From NCBI RefSeq assembly GCF_026914185.1, contig NC_070575.1, positions 2,356,001-2,420,000 on the forward strand: 64,000 nucleotides of DNA. Direction: 5' to 3'. Source of the stretch: Puccinia triticina (taxonomy: Eukaryota; Basidiomycota; Pucciniomycetes; Pucciniales; Pucciniaceae). Position numbers and translations under genes: made by a program. Below are positions 12,191 to 23,412 of this stretch, in pieces. Within the stretch, counting starts at the first letter, position 1. The number at the start of each line of letters is the position of its first letter. Under the pieces are notes generated by a model. That model was given only the letters and a program-made list of their open reading frames with translations. It was not told the origin of the DNA and did not search any database.

Positions 12191-12800
12191 CCATTGGCCG
12201 CCCTTCACAACCCAACCTGGGAAATGGATGAAGTTTCTTCACCAGACGAACTTGGTATTTCACTTGAGAACTACTTTGGTCCACTGGGAAATGATAACGT
12301 TGACGACCTCACTCACAATGAAAATAGCACTTAAAAATATTAAGAAGTACTTTATTTTCTTTTCTTTTTGTCTGCACTCAAACCAAATATGTATGTACAC
12401 GTTTTTGTTTTCAAATTTATTTCTATTGATTCAAAGTAAAGAAGGATCAATTGATCCATTACCAGCTGTACTTGTCAAAGGCTCAGGACCAGGAGCGTTG
12501 CCCCTAGCATTCTTGTGTTCCATTGCAGCTATAGACTGAAATTGGTGTAAGACAACCTTATCATTGGCCCACTCAATCCTTTTCTTCTCACTTTCAATCA
12601 ATTTCGCCTCCTTTGCGGTACGTTTACGCTTGGTGTTGGCTTGGACTCTTGCGGCTATCTCGGTTTTCTTCAGTGCAGCGGCTTCTTGGGTGGCTATTCT
12701 GGCTTCATTTTTTTGATTCTCTTTGTTCTCAATTTCCATTCGCAGTCGGCTTGCATTCATGTTCAGTTCAGCGTCCAATTCTTCCTGTCGACGTGAGATA

Positions 12801-13094
12801 CAGCACTTTTGGAAAAGGATGTCGGTGGATCCCAAAAACCAAAAACCAAAAACCGAAAAGCAGAGCCTGCAGGTCGTGCATGCGCCTGCATATGAACTGT
12901 GGGGCTGCAGATATCGGACGCTATTTGCAATCCTGAAAATCCAGCCCCGGCCGGCTCCCATACGCAAATGAGCCATCGAAGGCCATCGACTACTGGCTTC
13001 GCTTCCTGCCAGGTACCCCCCCCTTCCCCCCAACCGCTGCCACCAACCGACCAAATATTCATTCTTGTCCACTTCCCGCCAGCCATTCGAATCC
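12801..13094 (+). repeat. Left terminal inverted repeat of the transposon
   Basis: This repeat matches 17954-17659 in inverted orientation with few differences. It includes an iterated AAAAACC run, a dyad around CTGCAGGTCGTGCATGCGCCTGCA, and a long C run near 13015-13025. The first gene of the element starts 34 bp inside it, so the repeat probably supplies its promoter. Confidence 0.9.
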
Positions 13095-13128
13095 AAAAAC
13101 TCGAATCCCAAATCACCAAAACCTCAAC

Positions 13129-15314
13129 ATGTCTAGCTCAAACAATTTTGCCCAGTACTTCGATGCGCCCGCGCCGATCACCATGCCCCATTGGTACCCT
13201 CCCCCATCTGAAGCCAAAGGGATTTCTGGATTACCTAACCCAGCCGACCGCGGCCATCATCCGAGCTTCGCCGGCCACTACAACTTGGACGCCAGCCATA
13301 TTCCGGGCCCTGCTGGTGCCGCTACTGGGGGCCCTCCGTTAGTCGCCGGCCACCATGTTTATCACACCGCCATTGCAACTCCTCATGTCGCCCCGCGCCA
13401 TGTCTCGAACAGCCCGGCCTACGTTGATTATGGTACCGCCAGCCCATCCGGTCAGCTGCCCACCAACACCGGCCACGTCGATTTTGGCTATGCCGGTGGT
13501 CACCCAACCAGATACCCGGACGGACTTGTTCGCAGCTACCCGGCCGGCCATGCTGATTTCACCGCCACCACTCCCGGCGCCGAACGGGCCCTTGTCGCTT
13601 TGGGTGCTCAGCCCACCGGCCCCGGTGGCCACCTTGCCATTGCACCCGCCACCCCGAGCTACCCCGGCCCTGGTTTTGGTGTTGGCACCCCGGCGCAATT
13701 GGGATCGGAGTCCCATAACAAACCCGAGGATCGATTCTACGATCCAGACGATGAAGAAGAAACACGGGTGATCACTCCCATTCACATAGCGTACTTGGTC
13801 TATATGGAGAAGAAGTTTTCCGACCCGCAGGTGCCCTCGAAATTCATCAGGATGACCACTCACGCCACCCTGACTCCCTGGAAAACTGACATCACCGGAT
13901 GGGACTTGTACAACTTCAAACGGGGCCTTTTGGCCTACCTCAACTCCCGAAACAACATGCTCGAGTTCATGATTGAGGCGGAGGCGGGCGGTTTGTTAAA
14001 ATGGGTCGGTTATATCATGAACAACAATGTATATCCAAAGTCTCGCCCGATCACCCTTGATACCGAGGACGCCTTCGCCTTATTTGCCGCGCGGGCCGAG
14101 AAGGTTCACAAGTCTCCCTGTCATGTCTCGGTCTCCATGGCCAATCCAGAGAAGGGCAAGAAGGACGAGGCCACTGTAAGCTGCTTGAGTGTTTTATATT
14201 TGCATAAACCTTGGAAACAGTTTCTGATCCGGTCGCTTGCACTTAGAATACCGAGTGCGACGATATTCTACAAATGCAGTATGGGACTGCTGAAGAGCGG
14301 AAGCAAGCGGAGCATTTAATGCGGCGCAAAGAAGTTAATGTAAGTCTTATTTGACCGTTGCTTTGGGGGCCATTTCTGATATGGTTTGACCTGCAGCCCA
14401 AGGCGGTCTCGGCGTCCAACAGGCAGACGCTCTGCATGCAGATCCGGGAATCGTGCCTACAGCATCCGAATTCCGCCGCCGAGGGCCTCACTTTTACCTG
14501 CCAAGATAATCCAACGTTGTACATGGTCATTGGCAATGATCGGATTTGGAACTGGACCGACGCGCTGGAGCGAGGGGATGCAGGAGTCGACCTGACCCAT
14601 CCGCCTGAGGAAGAGGACGACCCAATTTTTATCTGGCTGGAAAAGAAAACCAACCAGCCTCGACCCCCAAGACAAGCTCTGCGGGATGCTGCCACACCAA
14701 CCGGTCGACGAGGTGGTCGAGGTGGGGGCAGGATTGCTCCGACCCCATCAGGTCGATCTCACAGCTCCTTCCGAACTCCACTGGCGGCCGGCTCCTTCCG
14801 AACTCCACCGGCGTCCCGCCAATCACCCCATTCAGTATCTTCGTCATTGTCATCTATCCCTCCGACGTCATCCCCACTGTCGTCAGTGTCTTTGGTTCCT
14901 CCATCCTCCTCAATGGGAGGATGGGTTTCTCATACTAGTCCCGGTACCGGTCGTCACAAAAACCCGCGATTGGAATTGGTATCCCCCTCCCAATGTAGCA
15001 CCGCTTGCGAGTGGTGTCAAGAGCTCCTCCCCCTCCTCCCAGTCCTTGGTGTCGAACATTTGGGCACGTTAGACCAGTACCTTGGCATCTGCCAAATTGG
15101 TGTACATGACCATCATACCCGGATCCTCCTCGAGCACTACAAGATAACGCACTGGACGTATTTTCGCCGCGTCCATCCGGATACACTACTCATGTTGAAG
15201 TTTGCCGAAGGGCCTGCTCAACAGTTGTGTGATGGCATGGCCCTATGGGTGGCCACCCTCCAGAAGAACCGGCGAGAAATCGAAAACGAAGTCGAATACG
15301 CCTCCAATAGATAG
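13129..15314 (+). CDS. Cargo gene A of the transposon, unknown function
   Basis: Three exons, 13129-14175, 14247-14339 and 14397-15314, join in phase with GT-AG introns of 71 and 57 bp and give 685 residues. The N-terminal 200 residues are rich in Pro, Gly, Ala and His and look disordered. Residues about 210-340 are folded-looking (HIAYLVYMEKKFSD, ITGWDLYNFKRGLLAYLNSR). A Ser/Pro/Thr-rich linker with an RGGRGGGR basic patch follows, then a second folded region to the end (LGICQIGVHDHHTRILLEHY). I recognise no named domain. The gene begins just inside the left TIR and faces the transposase convergently. It has no in-frame stop, in contrast to the transposase. It may act on chromatin or DNA in support of transposition, or be passive cargo; nothing in the sequence decides this. 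Confidence 0.8.
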
Positions 15315-15640
15315 TCTGTGATCTCTCCATAATCACACCACATTGATTGTTCTTTTCTTATTTCTTTCTTATTTTACCCGCCAATCTCTCCATGTTTTCT
15401 TATTTATTATTTTCCCCTCCAAACTCGTGTTTTTATTGGTATCCTATACATATTTTGTTGTTATTCTTGTGGCGGTTAGATGTACATAGTCTAGCCAGTA
15501 TTTGATAGAAACAAACAAGCAAGCAAAAGTATGTGTGATGCCTGAATATTGAGTTCAAGTGAGGTTCGTCCGACGTTCTCGGGCCTCAACCATACTCCAA
15601 GAAGGATCGCGGAGCTCAACCCTTCTCCAAAATGGGTTGC

Positions 15641-16313
15641 TCATCTGCCTGCTATATGGATCGTACGGTCGGAGCAAATCTTGAGCTCAAGTGACCGGGT
15701 TCCTACGGTGATTGCGCTCGTCAACCAGTCGTCGAAATTGCCCCAGTAGGACAATTGGAAGTCATCATCAAAGTCCATATCCTCGCAGCCAGGGATGATG
15801 GCATTCCAGAAGACCAGCTGTCCTACCCGGCCCATCGAGTTGAAGGAGTCCATGAGAACCGCCCCAGCCCCAGGTGAGATTTCGTCGCAAGCGGCCGCCA
15901 CGTCCGCAACAAAGTCCTCGAACTGTGTCTCTTTCGCTACTACATCTAGCGTCACTGCATGTGGCAAAAATACTCGGGTCCACCATGGCCCTCGTCCAGT
16001 TGAATTAGGGATGTAAATGTCTAATGATGTGTTGATCGTGCATCGGTGTCCCTACATTTTGAATTAATCAATAAGGCTGAATGATCTGCGCAATCAAACA
16101 CACTGTTAATCATTAACATACCGCTCTGATGGTCATACCATCCTCATCTTCCAGAATTGGAGAACGGGTGCGGAACTGAGGCGGCATTGCTATTGAGCGG
16201 TTGGGAGTTTGGCGGCACCATCCTACAAGCGATGGCCCTTTATATTTCATGTCATGACTGATCAGCAGCTGCTCTCGTCCCGAGGCTACCAAGCAGGAGA
16301 TCCTCAGATCCAA
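15641..16313 (-). CDS. Cargo gene B of the transposon, unknown function, 5' end unclear
   Basis: Two exons, 16313-16122 and 16051-15641, join in phase (intron of 70 bp, GTATG...TAG) to give about 200 residues that end with a stop at 15641. The second exon is acidic and aromatic (DFDDDFQLSYWGNFDDWL). No ATG opens the first exon; an acceptor-like CAG stands just upstream near 16320, so a further 5' exon is likely. No domain is recognised. It lies between cargo gene A and the transposase, on the same strand as the transposase. Confidence 0.5.
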
Positions 16314-16492
16314 CAGCTGATTGATTAACAGATCTATTGCGCTGATCAGTTAACTCACTTAACTCACAAAAAATCACACTAATAAAGTAAAAGTAAATTG
16401 AAACAAAATTATATACAAGAAAGGACCAGGTAAAGTAAAAATAACATAATATATACGAGGAGCAACAGTAAATTTGACTAGTGAAATACCAT

Positions 16493-17633
16493 CTAAAAAG
16501 ACAAGTGACCGCAATCGAGGTACAGAGATCGCATTAAGTTGGGGGTCGCCAACGTGCGCAGGTAATTGCTGATGATGTCGGCATCGCGGGCCTTTCCGGT
16601 TAAAACCCGATCCCGTTTGAGATGCATCTTGAGGACCGCAAACAGCTTCTCAATCGGATTAAAGTCGGGCGAGTAAGGTGGGAGGTAAATTACTACCACT
16701 CGTCGATGGTTGCATATCTTCTGAATTGTCCCGTGGTGTATTTTTGCGTTATCGAGGATGAGGACGCTATTTTTCGCAGGAAACAGAGACATCGTCGGTA
16801 TCTGATCATTTTATTAGTCGTAATCAAAGCCACATGAGTATCAATACATATGTCAAGTAGATAAACAAAATACAAACATACCAATATATTAATCAGGAAA
16901 AACTCAAAGTCCAGGCGAGTGATTGAACCCTCCTGTATAATGCTGCCCAAGACACCGAAATCTAGAGATATCGCCGGCAGGACACTGTATCGTGTTGAGT
17001 TGCGGACCTTGCGAATCCGTTTTGAGCGAAATCCCTTTTTCGTCCAGCAAAATCAACGCTGCTGTACCTCCAAGCAGACCGCACTTTCATCTGGAGAGAG
17101 AAGAAGAGAAGAAATGAAATTCAGATTGATCAGTGTTGGAAAACAGGGCCATCAAAAACTAAAAACGACTCACCAGTAAAGACGAGGTAGTCGGCGGGTA
17201 GTCTGCCTACATCCAAGCAAAACTGAGCTTGCTTGACCGGACATTGAGCTGGGTTGACGGTGCGTGCAACTACACGTGAAAGACCCAACCTCGTGGTTAA
17301 CTCCCGGTGAATAGTAGTGATACAGACGTTGATCCCTTCTTGAGCCAAACCGGATTGAATTTCATCAAGATACATAGTTGGATCGCCCAGGATCATCTCC
17401 CATACAAACTCGCTTTGCTCTGGAGAGAGCCGGAAAGGTCGACCGCGCGCTAGGTATTCAGATGGATCCCGCACGACCGCTCAAGTCAAGATGAAGAGCG
17501 CCTTCCACCGTTCGAATGATCGACTAGATATTTGATAGCCAATCGTAAGGTTGATTTGCTTGGGGGTGTATCCTTTCATCAGCAGGCGTACGCAAACGGC
17601 CTTGATTTCTGGTGCATACGTAACAAATCCCAT
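16493..17633 (-). pseudogene. Tc1/mariner (IS630) superfamily DDE transposase, two in-frame TGA codons
   Basis: Exons 17633-17174, 17090-16882 and 16801-16493 join in phase to 326 codons. The N-terminus looks like a helix-turn-helix DNA-binding region. The catalytic triad is visible: first Asp in VFTDESAV, second in LILDNAKIHHG, and the final Glu in PPYSPDFNPIEKLF, about 33 residues after the second Asp. Two TGA codons break the frame, at 17481-17483 and 17053-17055. Both follow contexts where CGA (Arg) would read well (T-R-AVVRDP and QQR-R-FCW). The start is 26 bp inside the right TIR. This copy is probably inactive but could be mobilised in trans. Confidence 0.85.
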
Positions 17634-17658
17634 GGCGACGGCGGGTTGAGATGGATTG

Positions 17659-17954
17659 GGATTCGAATGGCTGGCGGGAAGTGGACGAGAATGAATATTC
17701 GGTCGGTTGGTGGCAGCGGTTGGGGGGGAGGGGGGGGGGTACCTGGCAGGAAGCGAAGCCAGTAGTCGATGGCCTTCGATGGCTCATTTGCGTATGGGAG
17801 CCGGCCGGGGCTGAATTTTCAGGATTGCAAGTAGCGTCCGATATCTGCAGCCCCACAGTTAATATGCAGGCGCATGCACGACCTGCAGGCTCTGCTTTTT
17901 GGTTTTTGGTTTTTGGTTTTTGGGATCCACCGACATCCTTTTCCAAAAGTGTTG
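17659..17954 (-). repeat. Right terminal inverted repeat of the transposon
   Basis: This is the inverted partner of 12801-13094. It has the same AAAAACC iteration and the same homopolymer run (here G) near 17730-17740. The minus-strand helicase frame reads into it and ends in a chimeric tail, which is an artefact of the insertion. Confidence 0.9.
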
Positions 17955-20379
17955 TACATCTGTACTCATCAGCTGATTGGAAGACCTCGATATGTTCAAA
18001 CAACATTGGAAATTGGCCGTCAAACATTTCACCACCGATCAACTCGTCGACGTTGTCCAAAGTAAGTTTCTTGATATTCTTTGTGATCATGCGCGCATGT
18101 TTGATGGTGAAGTAGATGTCTGCTGAATATGGTCCATAGTCATTCATTCCAGCATCAAAGAATTCGTTAAAGTACCGAACCAAGTTCTGCGCAAAGGTCT
18201 CAAGAATCTGGTGCAATGGTTTTTTGCCAGATTCTTCAACCCAGTCCACTTGATCATTGAGCACATGTTTTGCTTGACTAATTGGATGCAACTCGGCTAT
18301 GTCTTCTGGTGAGTCCGATATAAAGGAATCAAAGTTATCGATGTTTGCTCTTTTCAGGTTGCTGATCACCCATTTACTGCTTTCGGGTTCACATGTGGAA
18401 CAGCTGCATTTGCCAAACTTCTCGACTTGACGTGCAGCTTCTTTCTTGTAGTTCGGATCGTCAAAGGACAAAGGAACATATCCTATTCTACAGTAAAAAT
18501 TCAAGTAAGTGTTCAATCCATCTAATTTAGTTTGGAACTCAACATACAAATTATCAACCAAATAGGCAACCTGCAGGCAAACAGGTGTAATCGCTAATGC
18601 GTCCATCCTATCATTGTCGTTTTGGAACTCGACATTGGTGAAATCGCTGACAGAGTTCTTTCCGTTCTTGCGATGGGCCTCAACAAGCATTATTGCAAGG
18701 CACTTTTTACCATCTCTCCCGCAGCGTCCCAGAATTTGACATATAGACGCTGGGTCTCCTTGGCCGATATGGATGACAGATCGAACTCTCTTCCAGTTTT
18801 GGCCCAAGCCAAGCGCCATCGTCGAAGATACTACAGGAAAGACTCCTTTTGTGAAGTCGCCGGTGACATCGGCTTTATCCAAATCGCCAGTAACAGAGTG
18901 GTAGCGGCGAGAAAAGGTTCTGGAAGCATCACCCTCTTGATTTGACTCACGCGCGCAGTTGAGGACGTGCAGGACTTGTCTGGTAAGGTTTCTTGTAGTA
19001 GAATATATCAAAGTTGGTATTATTTTACTATCGGGTGTTTGTTCTTGGGTGCTGTACAGACCAGCCAGGTCCTCCGAAGACGCAAGGGAATATTCCATGT
19101 TGATCCGCAACATGCGAATCTCAGGTCGGGTGAGTTTGGCTCGGACAAATTCAACCATGTTCTCGGTGAGCTTGAGCGATTCGAGAATCTTTTTGATTGC
19201 AATAGGGCGACAAGTGGCGGACATCATAAGCAGCGGAGTTCCATTGGTTGCCATCAGCCTACCACCCATACCACCGTATCCTGGCCGAAAGCATCCGCGC
19301 TCCATATGTTTTAAATGGGATGCAAGCCCTTTCGATTCGCCACTGGCAACAAGGCCCCACACATTCACCATATGCGCTTCATCCACGACAACCAAGGACA
19401 GGCGGCTTTGAAATTTTGGATTGAATTATATGTCACGGAAGATTTCACTATTAAGAAAGGCTTCTGGGCTCTGTCAACGGGAAAGTCAATTGGGGTCAGT
19501 ATCGATTCCTCTGGAGTCCTCTCCTTTGCCTCTTTAGATTCCTTGGAATGTAAATTTTGCACAGAGATGGATATCTTACCAGGTACACAAATTCAAACTC
19601 CCTGGCAACAATTTTTTTAGCCACTTTTGCATTCAAGACATTGCTTGTCAGGTTGATCGCTGTGATATGTCTACCATCTACGCCAACTGATTTTTTTTCT
19701 TCAACCTGTCCAGATGATGAACAAAAGCAATCAATGTAAAATAGGGTCATGAACCAAGGACACTGTATTTGTCAGAAATGCAAACCTGATTGTCTCCAAG
19801 TGAATCCAAAGGATTCAAGACCAGAACGATGGACTTTTGATAGGGCTGGAATAGATTATGATACATCTCAGCTATGCAAGTCTTTCCGAAACCGGTACCC
19901 GCAAGAACAAAGGTGTGCCGGTCATGGACTAAGGCAGCTACGGCGTCGACTTGTTCATCCTTGGCCTCATCTCCGTAGAGTTTTCTGGACTCGAATCGAA
20001 TATGCTGTTTGAGGTCTTCATGGCTGAGCTTCAGGATACTTTGGGGCAACGTGATTCTTTACCTTGAAGCATCTTTCACTTTCAAACCGGCCAACTCATC
20101 GGGAAGAGATTCTCCATCATTAAGAGCATTGATATCAGCAGCGAACGGAGGCTCCGGCAAATTCCGGGTGGAAACTGAATTTTCCTGGTGGCTCGGAATC
20201 GGATCTCTCTGATTGGGAATGGGACGTTCCGCATTGCCACCATTTAGCTCGCCGTCGTGAACAGCAGGTCCCCTGTTGACGTTTGTGCTTGATTCCTCGG
20301 GTTCAGGGTCCATTTTTAAGATTCTAACGGGGCTGATGGTGATCTTTGATGACCAAGAATACACCTCTTTGCTATCCAA

Positions 20380-20703
20380 GGGCTCTGACCAACAACTGTA
20401 TTTGCATTTTAAACAGTCAAGTCGTTGTGTTATACATTATGATGGCATTGTACATGATTGTGATTTGCTTATTAATTAGAAATCGAAGGACTGAAAAAAA
20501 CTGTAAGAAGCGGGGCCAGCTAACTTAGAACTGGTAACTCGGGATGGAAACCAAGGGTTTTCAAAAATCATTATTAAAATAATGAGCAATGGGGAAAAAC
20601 ACTACATAACACGAAAACAAAGACAAGAAGCAGGCCTTCATTGTCTGGTAAGGAAATTAGGTGGATGTCATCAAGGAAGCGGCTACAGGAGGAAGAAGAC
20701 GAA
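20380..20703. other. Intergenic, no gene seen
   Basis: This is AT-rich sequence upstream of the helicase gene. It should hold that gene's promoter. I see no clear core element and no coding frame. Confidence 0.4.
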
Positions 20704-21075
20704 ATATACAGTTTTCCCGCGAAATCGGGAAACTCATCACGCGGGAATTCCGACTTAAGGTATAGGCCTCCACTGGCGTGGACAGCTCCGCTGCTCGCTA
20801 CACCCGGGGAGTCCATCCACGGGGAAATCACGCGGATTCCACGAGGACTCCACGTGGTAGCCGCGCGCGAGGTCGGACCAGCGGCTGGAGGTCCAGGGAA
20901 TCACGGGGTCACCACTGGGAGGATCACCCGTGGATTCCACGGCAGCTTTCGGCTCCGCGTGGAATCCCCGTGGATTCCCTGTGATCACGACGTGAAGGTC
21001 GGGCCCACGGGTGGATCACGGGTCCTTCAACCGTGGACTCCCCGTGGATTCGCCGTGATACCCACGGGCGGGTCA
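20704..21075. repeat. Repeat field of GTGGATTCC-type dyads, left arm
   Basis: A hairpin-family segment (20704-20766, inverted relative to 8000-8045) is followed by at least eight variants of CCGTGGATTCC or its complement within about 260 bp, e.g. around 20815-20850, 20928-20940, 20960-20980 and 21030-21055. The 180-residue plus frame through it is judged accidental. Confidence 0.55.
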
Positions 21076-21616
21076 AGCCCACAACAGGCAATCCGGACAC
21101 CAGCTATAAAAACTGGATTGTTTTGCAGCAATTCATATTCATCTGGAGTACAGGGTAGCATATGCTGCATTCCATGGATTTAAAAAAGAAAAACAACAAT
21201 AGATCCTATTTTACAACAGGAGAGAGAATAAAAATAGAGCCAAGAAAATAAGGCAATCATTGCCAAATCTCAACAATCACCACTAGTCCACCAGACTCCT
21301 GAAGAGACATCAGTGAGCGCGACGATCAACCAGTTGACACCGCAATGATGACCGCGGGTGGGAGTACAGGGGAGTACCCGGCACAATCTCCGGCGTGCTT
21401 GGCGTCTGTCTTCTGCTATTCTCGCTTGTCGTCCGATGATTGCTGTTGTATTTGTCAGACAAAGAGTGCTTGGGACGAGAGGTGGCTCAGAGGCCAAGTA
21501 ACCCTCGGACAACCTCCTGGCCCATCTTGTCGTGCAGAGCTGCTCTGAAAGCAGCGTTGTTCAAGAAGCTCGGCTTGTTTTCCAAGAGCTCGGTCTCTAT
21601 CGCAATGAAGACCTAG

Positions 21617-22362
21617 TTGAGTAAAGCGGGAAACCAGGGCAGGAAGGGAAGAGAGAGGCATCGAAGGCAGAGGGAAGGATCATGCGGCGGCTGCGATCAC
21701 AGGGGCGGGCTTGGTGGCCGCCTGCGAGACCTCGGGCGTAGTGTTGGCAGGAATCTGCGGGGCGGCGTTGGAGACGGGCGCGGGCCAATGGTGCGGAAGA
21801 AAGCTGCTCAGCAACAGCGCCTCTGGCAGAGGGGGATAGTGTGCTTACCTCAGCGGGGGCTGCCGATTCGGCCTCTTCTTCCTGTGTGGGCTCGGGCTTC
21901 TTTGTGGGCTCTTTCTTTTTCTTGCCGACAGCGCCAAACAAGCGGCTGCTGAACTGTTGGGCCAGCTTGGCCAAGTCCTGCACCAAAAGAAGCATGAAGA
22001 GATGAGTGGACAGCTCTGGGAGAGAGAGAGAGAGGAAGATGGATCGGCTGACTTTGGGGGACTTTTCCTTCTTCTCAACTTTTGCCTCCTCTGGTGTCTC
22101 CGCGGGAGCAGCAGCGGCCTTGGCCGGTGAGGCTTTGACAGCCTCGACGGCGGGCGCTTGAGGGGATGCAGGAGCAGCGTCCTGGGCAGGCAACGTCAGC
22201 GTGCAGTCTGATCGGACCCAACAGATGCGGGGGGGGGGGGGGGTTGGGGGAAACAAGACATACTTCTGCAGGTTGGGGGTCGGTGGTTGGCTCAGCAGCA
22301 ACAGGGGCCTTGGGCTCGCTGGCACAAGTCCCTTGTTGCCCTGGGTCATCCAGAGTAATCAA
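21617..22362 (-). pseudogene. Gene fragment with Ala/Lys/Glu-rich exons inside the repeat field
   Basis: On the minus strand three exon-like blocks alternate with short introns: ...EPTTDPQPAE then GTATG, a block with AVEAVKASPAKAAAAP...EKKEKSPK then GTCAGC, and DLAKLAQQFSSRLFGAVGKKKKEP...SAAPAE then GTAAGC. The blocks are low in complexity except for the LAQQFSSRLFG segment. No start and no convincing terminus are seen, and the GTGGATTCC-type field lies on both sides. It may be a captured gene piece carried by a repeat. Function is unknown. Confidence 0.35.
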
Positions 22363-22419
22363 GCCGGACCGGAAGTTTGAGCCGCGGCGGTTATCATCAA
22401 ATTAGCCCTAATCTCCCGG

Positions 22420-22790
22420 TGAGCTGCATTCTTGTTGGTTCCACCGGCAATGCAGGGCCAGCCGTGGGTTCCCCGTTGTTGAGAACGACGAGGAATCCAC
22501 GGCTGCCCCTGCATGTTGTGTGCTCGTGGGCTCCACTGCGATCCCACAGGCGGCCGTGGAATCCTTGTCACTCTTGACGTGGAAATCCCAGGCGGGTGGA
22601 GATGACGGGCTTTCCCGTTGTCTCCACGCATTTTCCACGGGAGGGTGGAGATGACGGGGGGAGCAGTGAATTCCACGTGGGTTTCACGTATCCAGTGATC
22701 CCGTCGTCTCCACAAACCGGCGGGCCAGGAAGCACCCCCGCCGTGTAGCGCTCCCGCCCGGAGGCCTAGTTAAGCTCGGGCGGGCAAGTT
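22420..22790. repeat. Repeat field of GTGGATTCC-type dyads, right arm, with hairpin copy H
   Basis: Variants of GTGGATTCC, CCGTGGAATCC and GGTGGAGATGACGGG are repeated between 22440 and 22700. The stretch at 22720-22780 ends GGCCTAGTTAAGCTCGGG, which in reverse is the flanking motif of the hairpin family (CCCGAGCTTAAC). Confidence 0.5.
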
Positions 22791-23056
22791 TTGGCGGTGT
22801 CAGCCTGAACTTGGAGCATCTCCACCCTGGGCCAAAAGTCGGGGGAAACTTAGTCACCCGGGCGGCGGGCCCAGTTTTAGTCCCTCCCCCGGTGGTGCGC
22901 CGTGCGATGCGCCGATGGTGGCCGGCAGCATCAACAAATTCTGGAACACCTCCGAAGTCACCCTCGATCGCGAAGCAGTTTGAAGGCCATTTGGTCACTA
23001 GGTTGATATCCGCTCCCCCGAGCCAGCATCCTCGGTGATATTATCCTTTCTTTTGT

Positions 23057-23412
23057 TACAGCTAACGCGGAAAAGCTTGCGGCCAGCTTTTGGACCGCTG
23101 ATTTCAGCCTCCAAGCCTGTATGGCTCCTGTACGTCAGGAATGCCATCAGAAGAAAAAACCTATCTGCTTTGTTTTCCACTTTGGGGCCTCGAGGGCCCC
23201 ACCATTGGATTCCTGGAGCGATGTGACGTCGATCCGGCCCTCCACCGCTCTTGTCTCCCTGACCCCTCAACCGGCCCGGCACCCATGTCAAGCTAAACCA
23301 GCCGGCCGAACGGGTTTTGACTGCCTGTACAGTGAAGCTGTACAGGCCTGTGGCTGAAATGCAGAAGTCATTTCAGCCACAAAATTTGGCAAGCTTTTCC
23401 GCGTTAGCTGTA
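23057..23412. mobile_element. MITE of Tc1/mariner (Stowaway-like) type
   Basis: The element 23059-23410 (352 bp) is flanked by TA on both sides. Its ends are a perfect 22-bp inverted repeat beginning CAGCTAACGCGGAAAAGCTT. It has no coding capacity and an internal CTGTACAG dyad. Confidence 0.85.

Larger units (their letters stand above)
12801..17954. mobile_element. Tc1/mariner-like transposon with long TIRs and two cargo genes
   Basis: The element is 5,154 bp and is flanked by TA at 12799-12800 and 17955-17956. Its ends are inverted repeats of about 294-296 bp, starting CAGCACTTTTGGAAAAGG on the left and CAACACTTTTGGAAAAGG on the right in inverted reading. It encodes a DDE transposase of the Tc1/mariner (IS630) superfamily on the minus strand, a minus-strand ORF of about 200 residues, and a plus-strand three-exon gene of 685 residues. 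Typical Tc1/mariner elements are 1.3-2.4 kb with one gene, so the size and cargo are unusual. It interrupts a helicase gene. Confidence 0.9.
12431..20313 (-). pseudogene. RecQ-like DEAH helicase gene, split by a 5.15-kb DNA transposon
   Basis: Exons on the minus strand are 20313-19786, 19705-19580, and 19470-17955 continuing at 12798-12431 once the transposon is removed; this gives 846 codons in phase. Helicase motif I is AGTGFGKT, motif II is DEAH in LVVVDEAHMVN, and motif VI is QILGRCGRDG, as in RecQ-type superfamily-2 helicases. A Cys cluster (KCSCSTC) follows the helicase core, and the C-terminus is a long Glu/Lys/Arg-rich coiled coil. The frame carries TAA codons at 20059-20061 and 19426-19428, so even the empty allele may be inactive unless extra splicing occurs. 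RecQ-like helicases are multiplied in rust genomes and in some fungi sit near telomeres. Nothing here shows a telomere. Confidence 0.8.

Noticed and set aside
12431..13111. Separate 226-residue minus-strand gene
   Set aside because: Its N-terminal half is transposon TIR; only 12431-12798 is host coding sequence, the end of the helicase.
17524..17950. C-terminal tail of the helicase as read through the right TIR
   Set aside because: It is transposon sequence translated by accident after the insertion.
19392..19430. A 31-bp GT...AG intron that would remove the TAA at 19426
   Set aside because: It is much shorter than any other intron in the window.
20641..21183. 180-residue plus-strand ORF
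   Set aside because: It is built from the GTGGATTCC-type repeat field and has no coding features.
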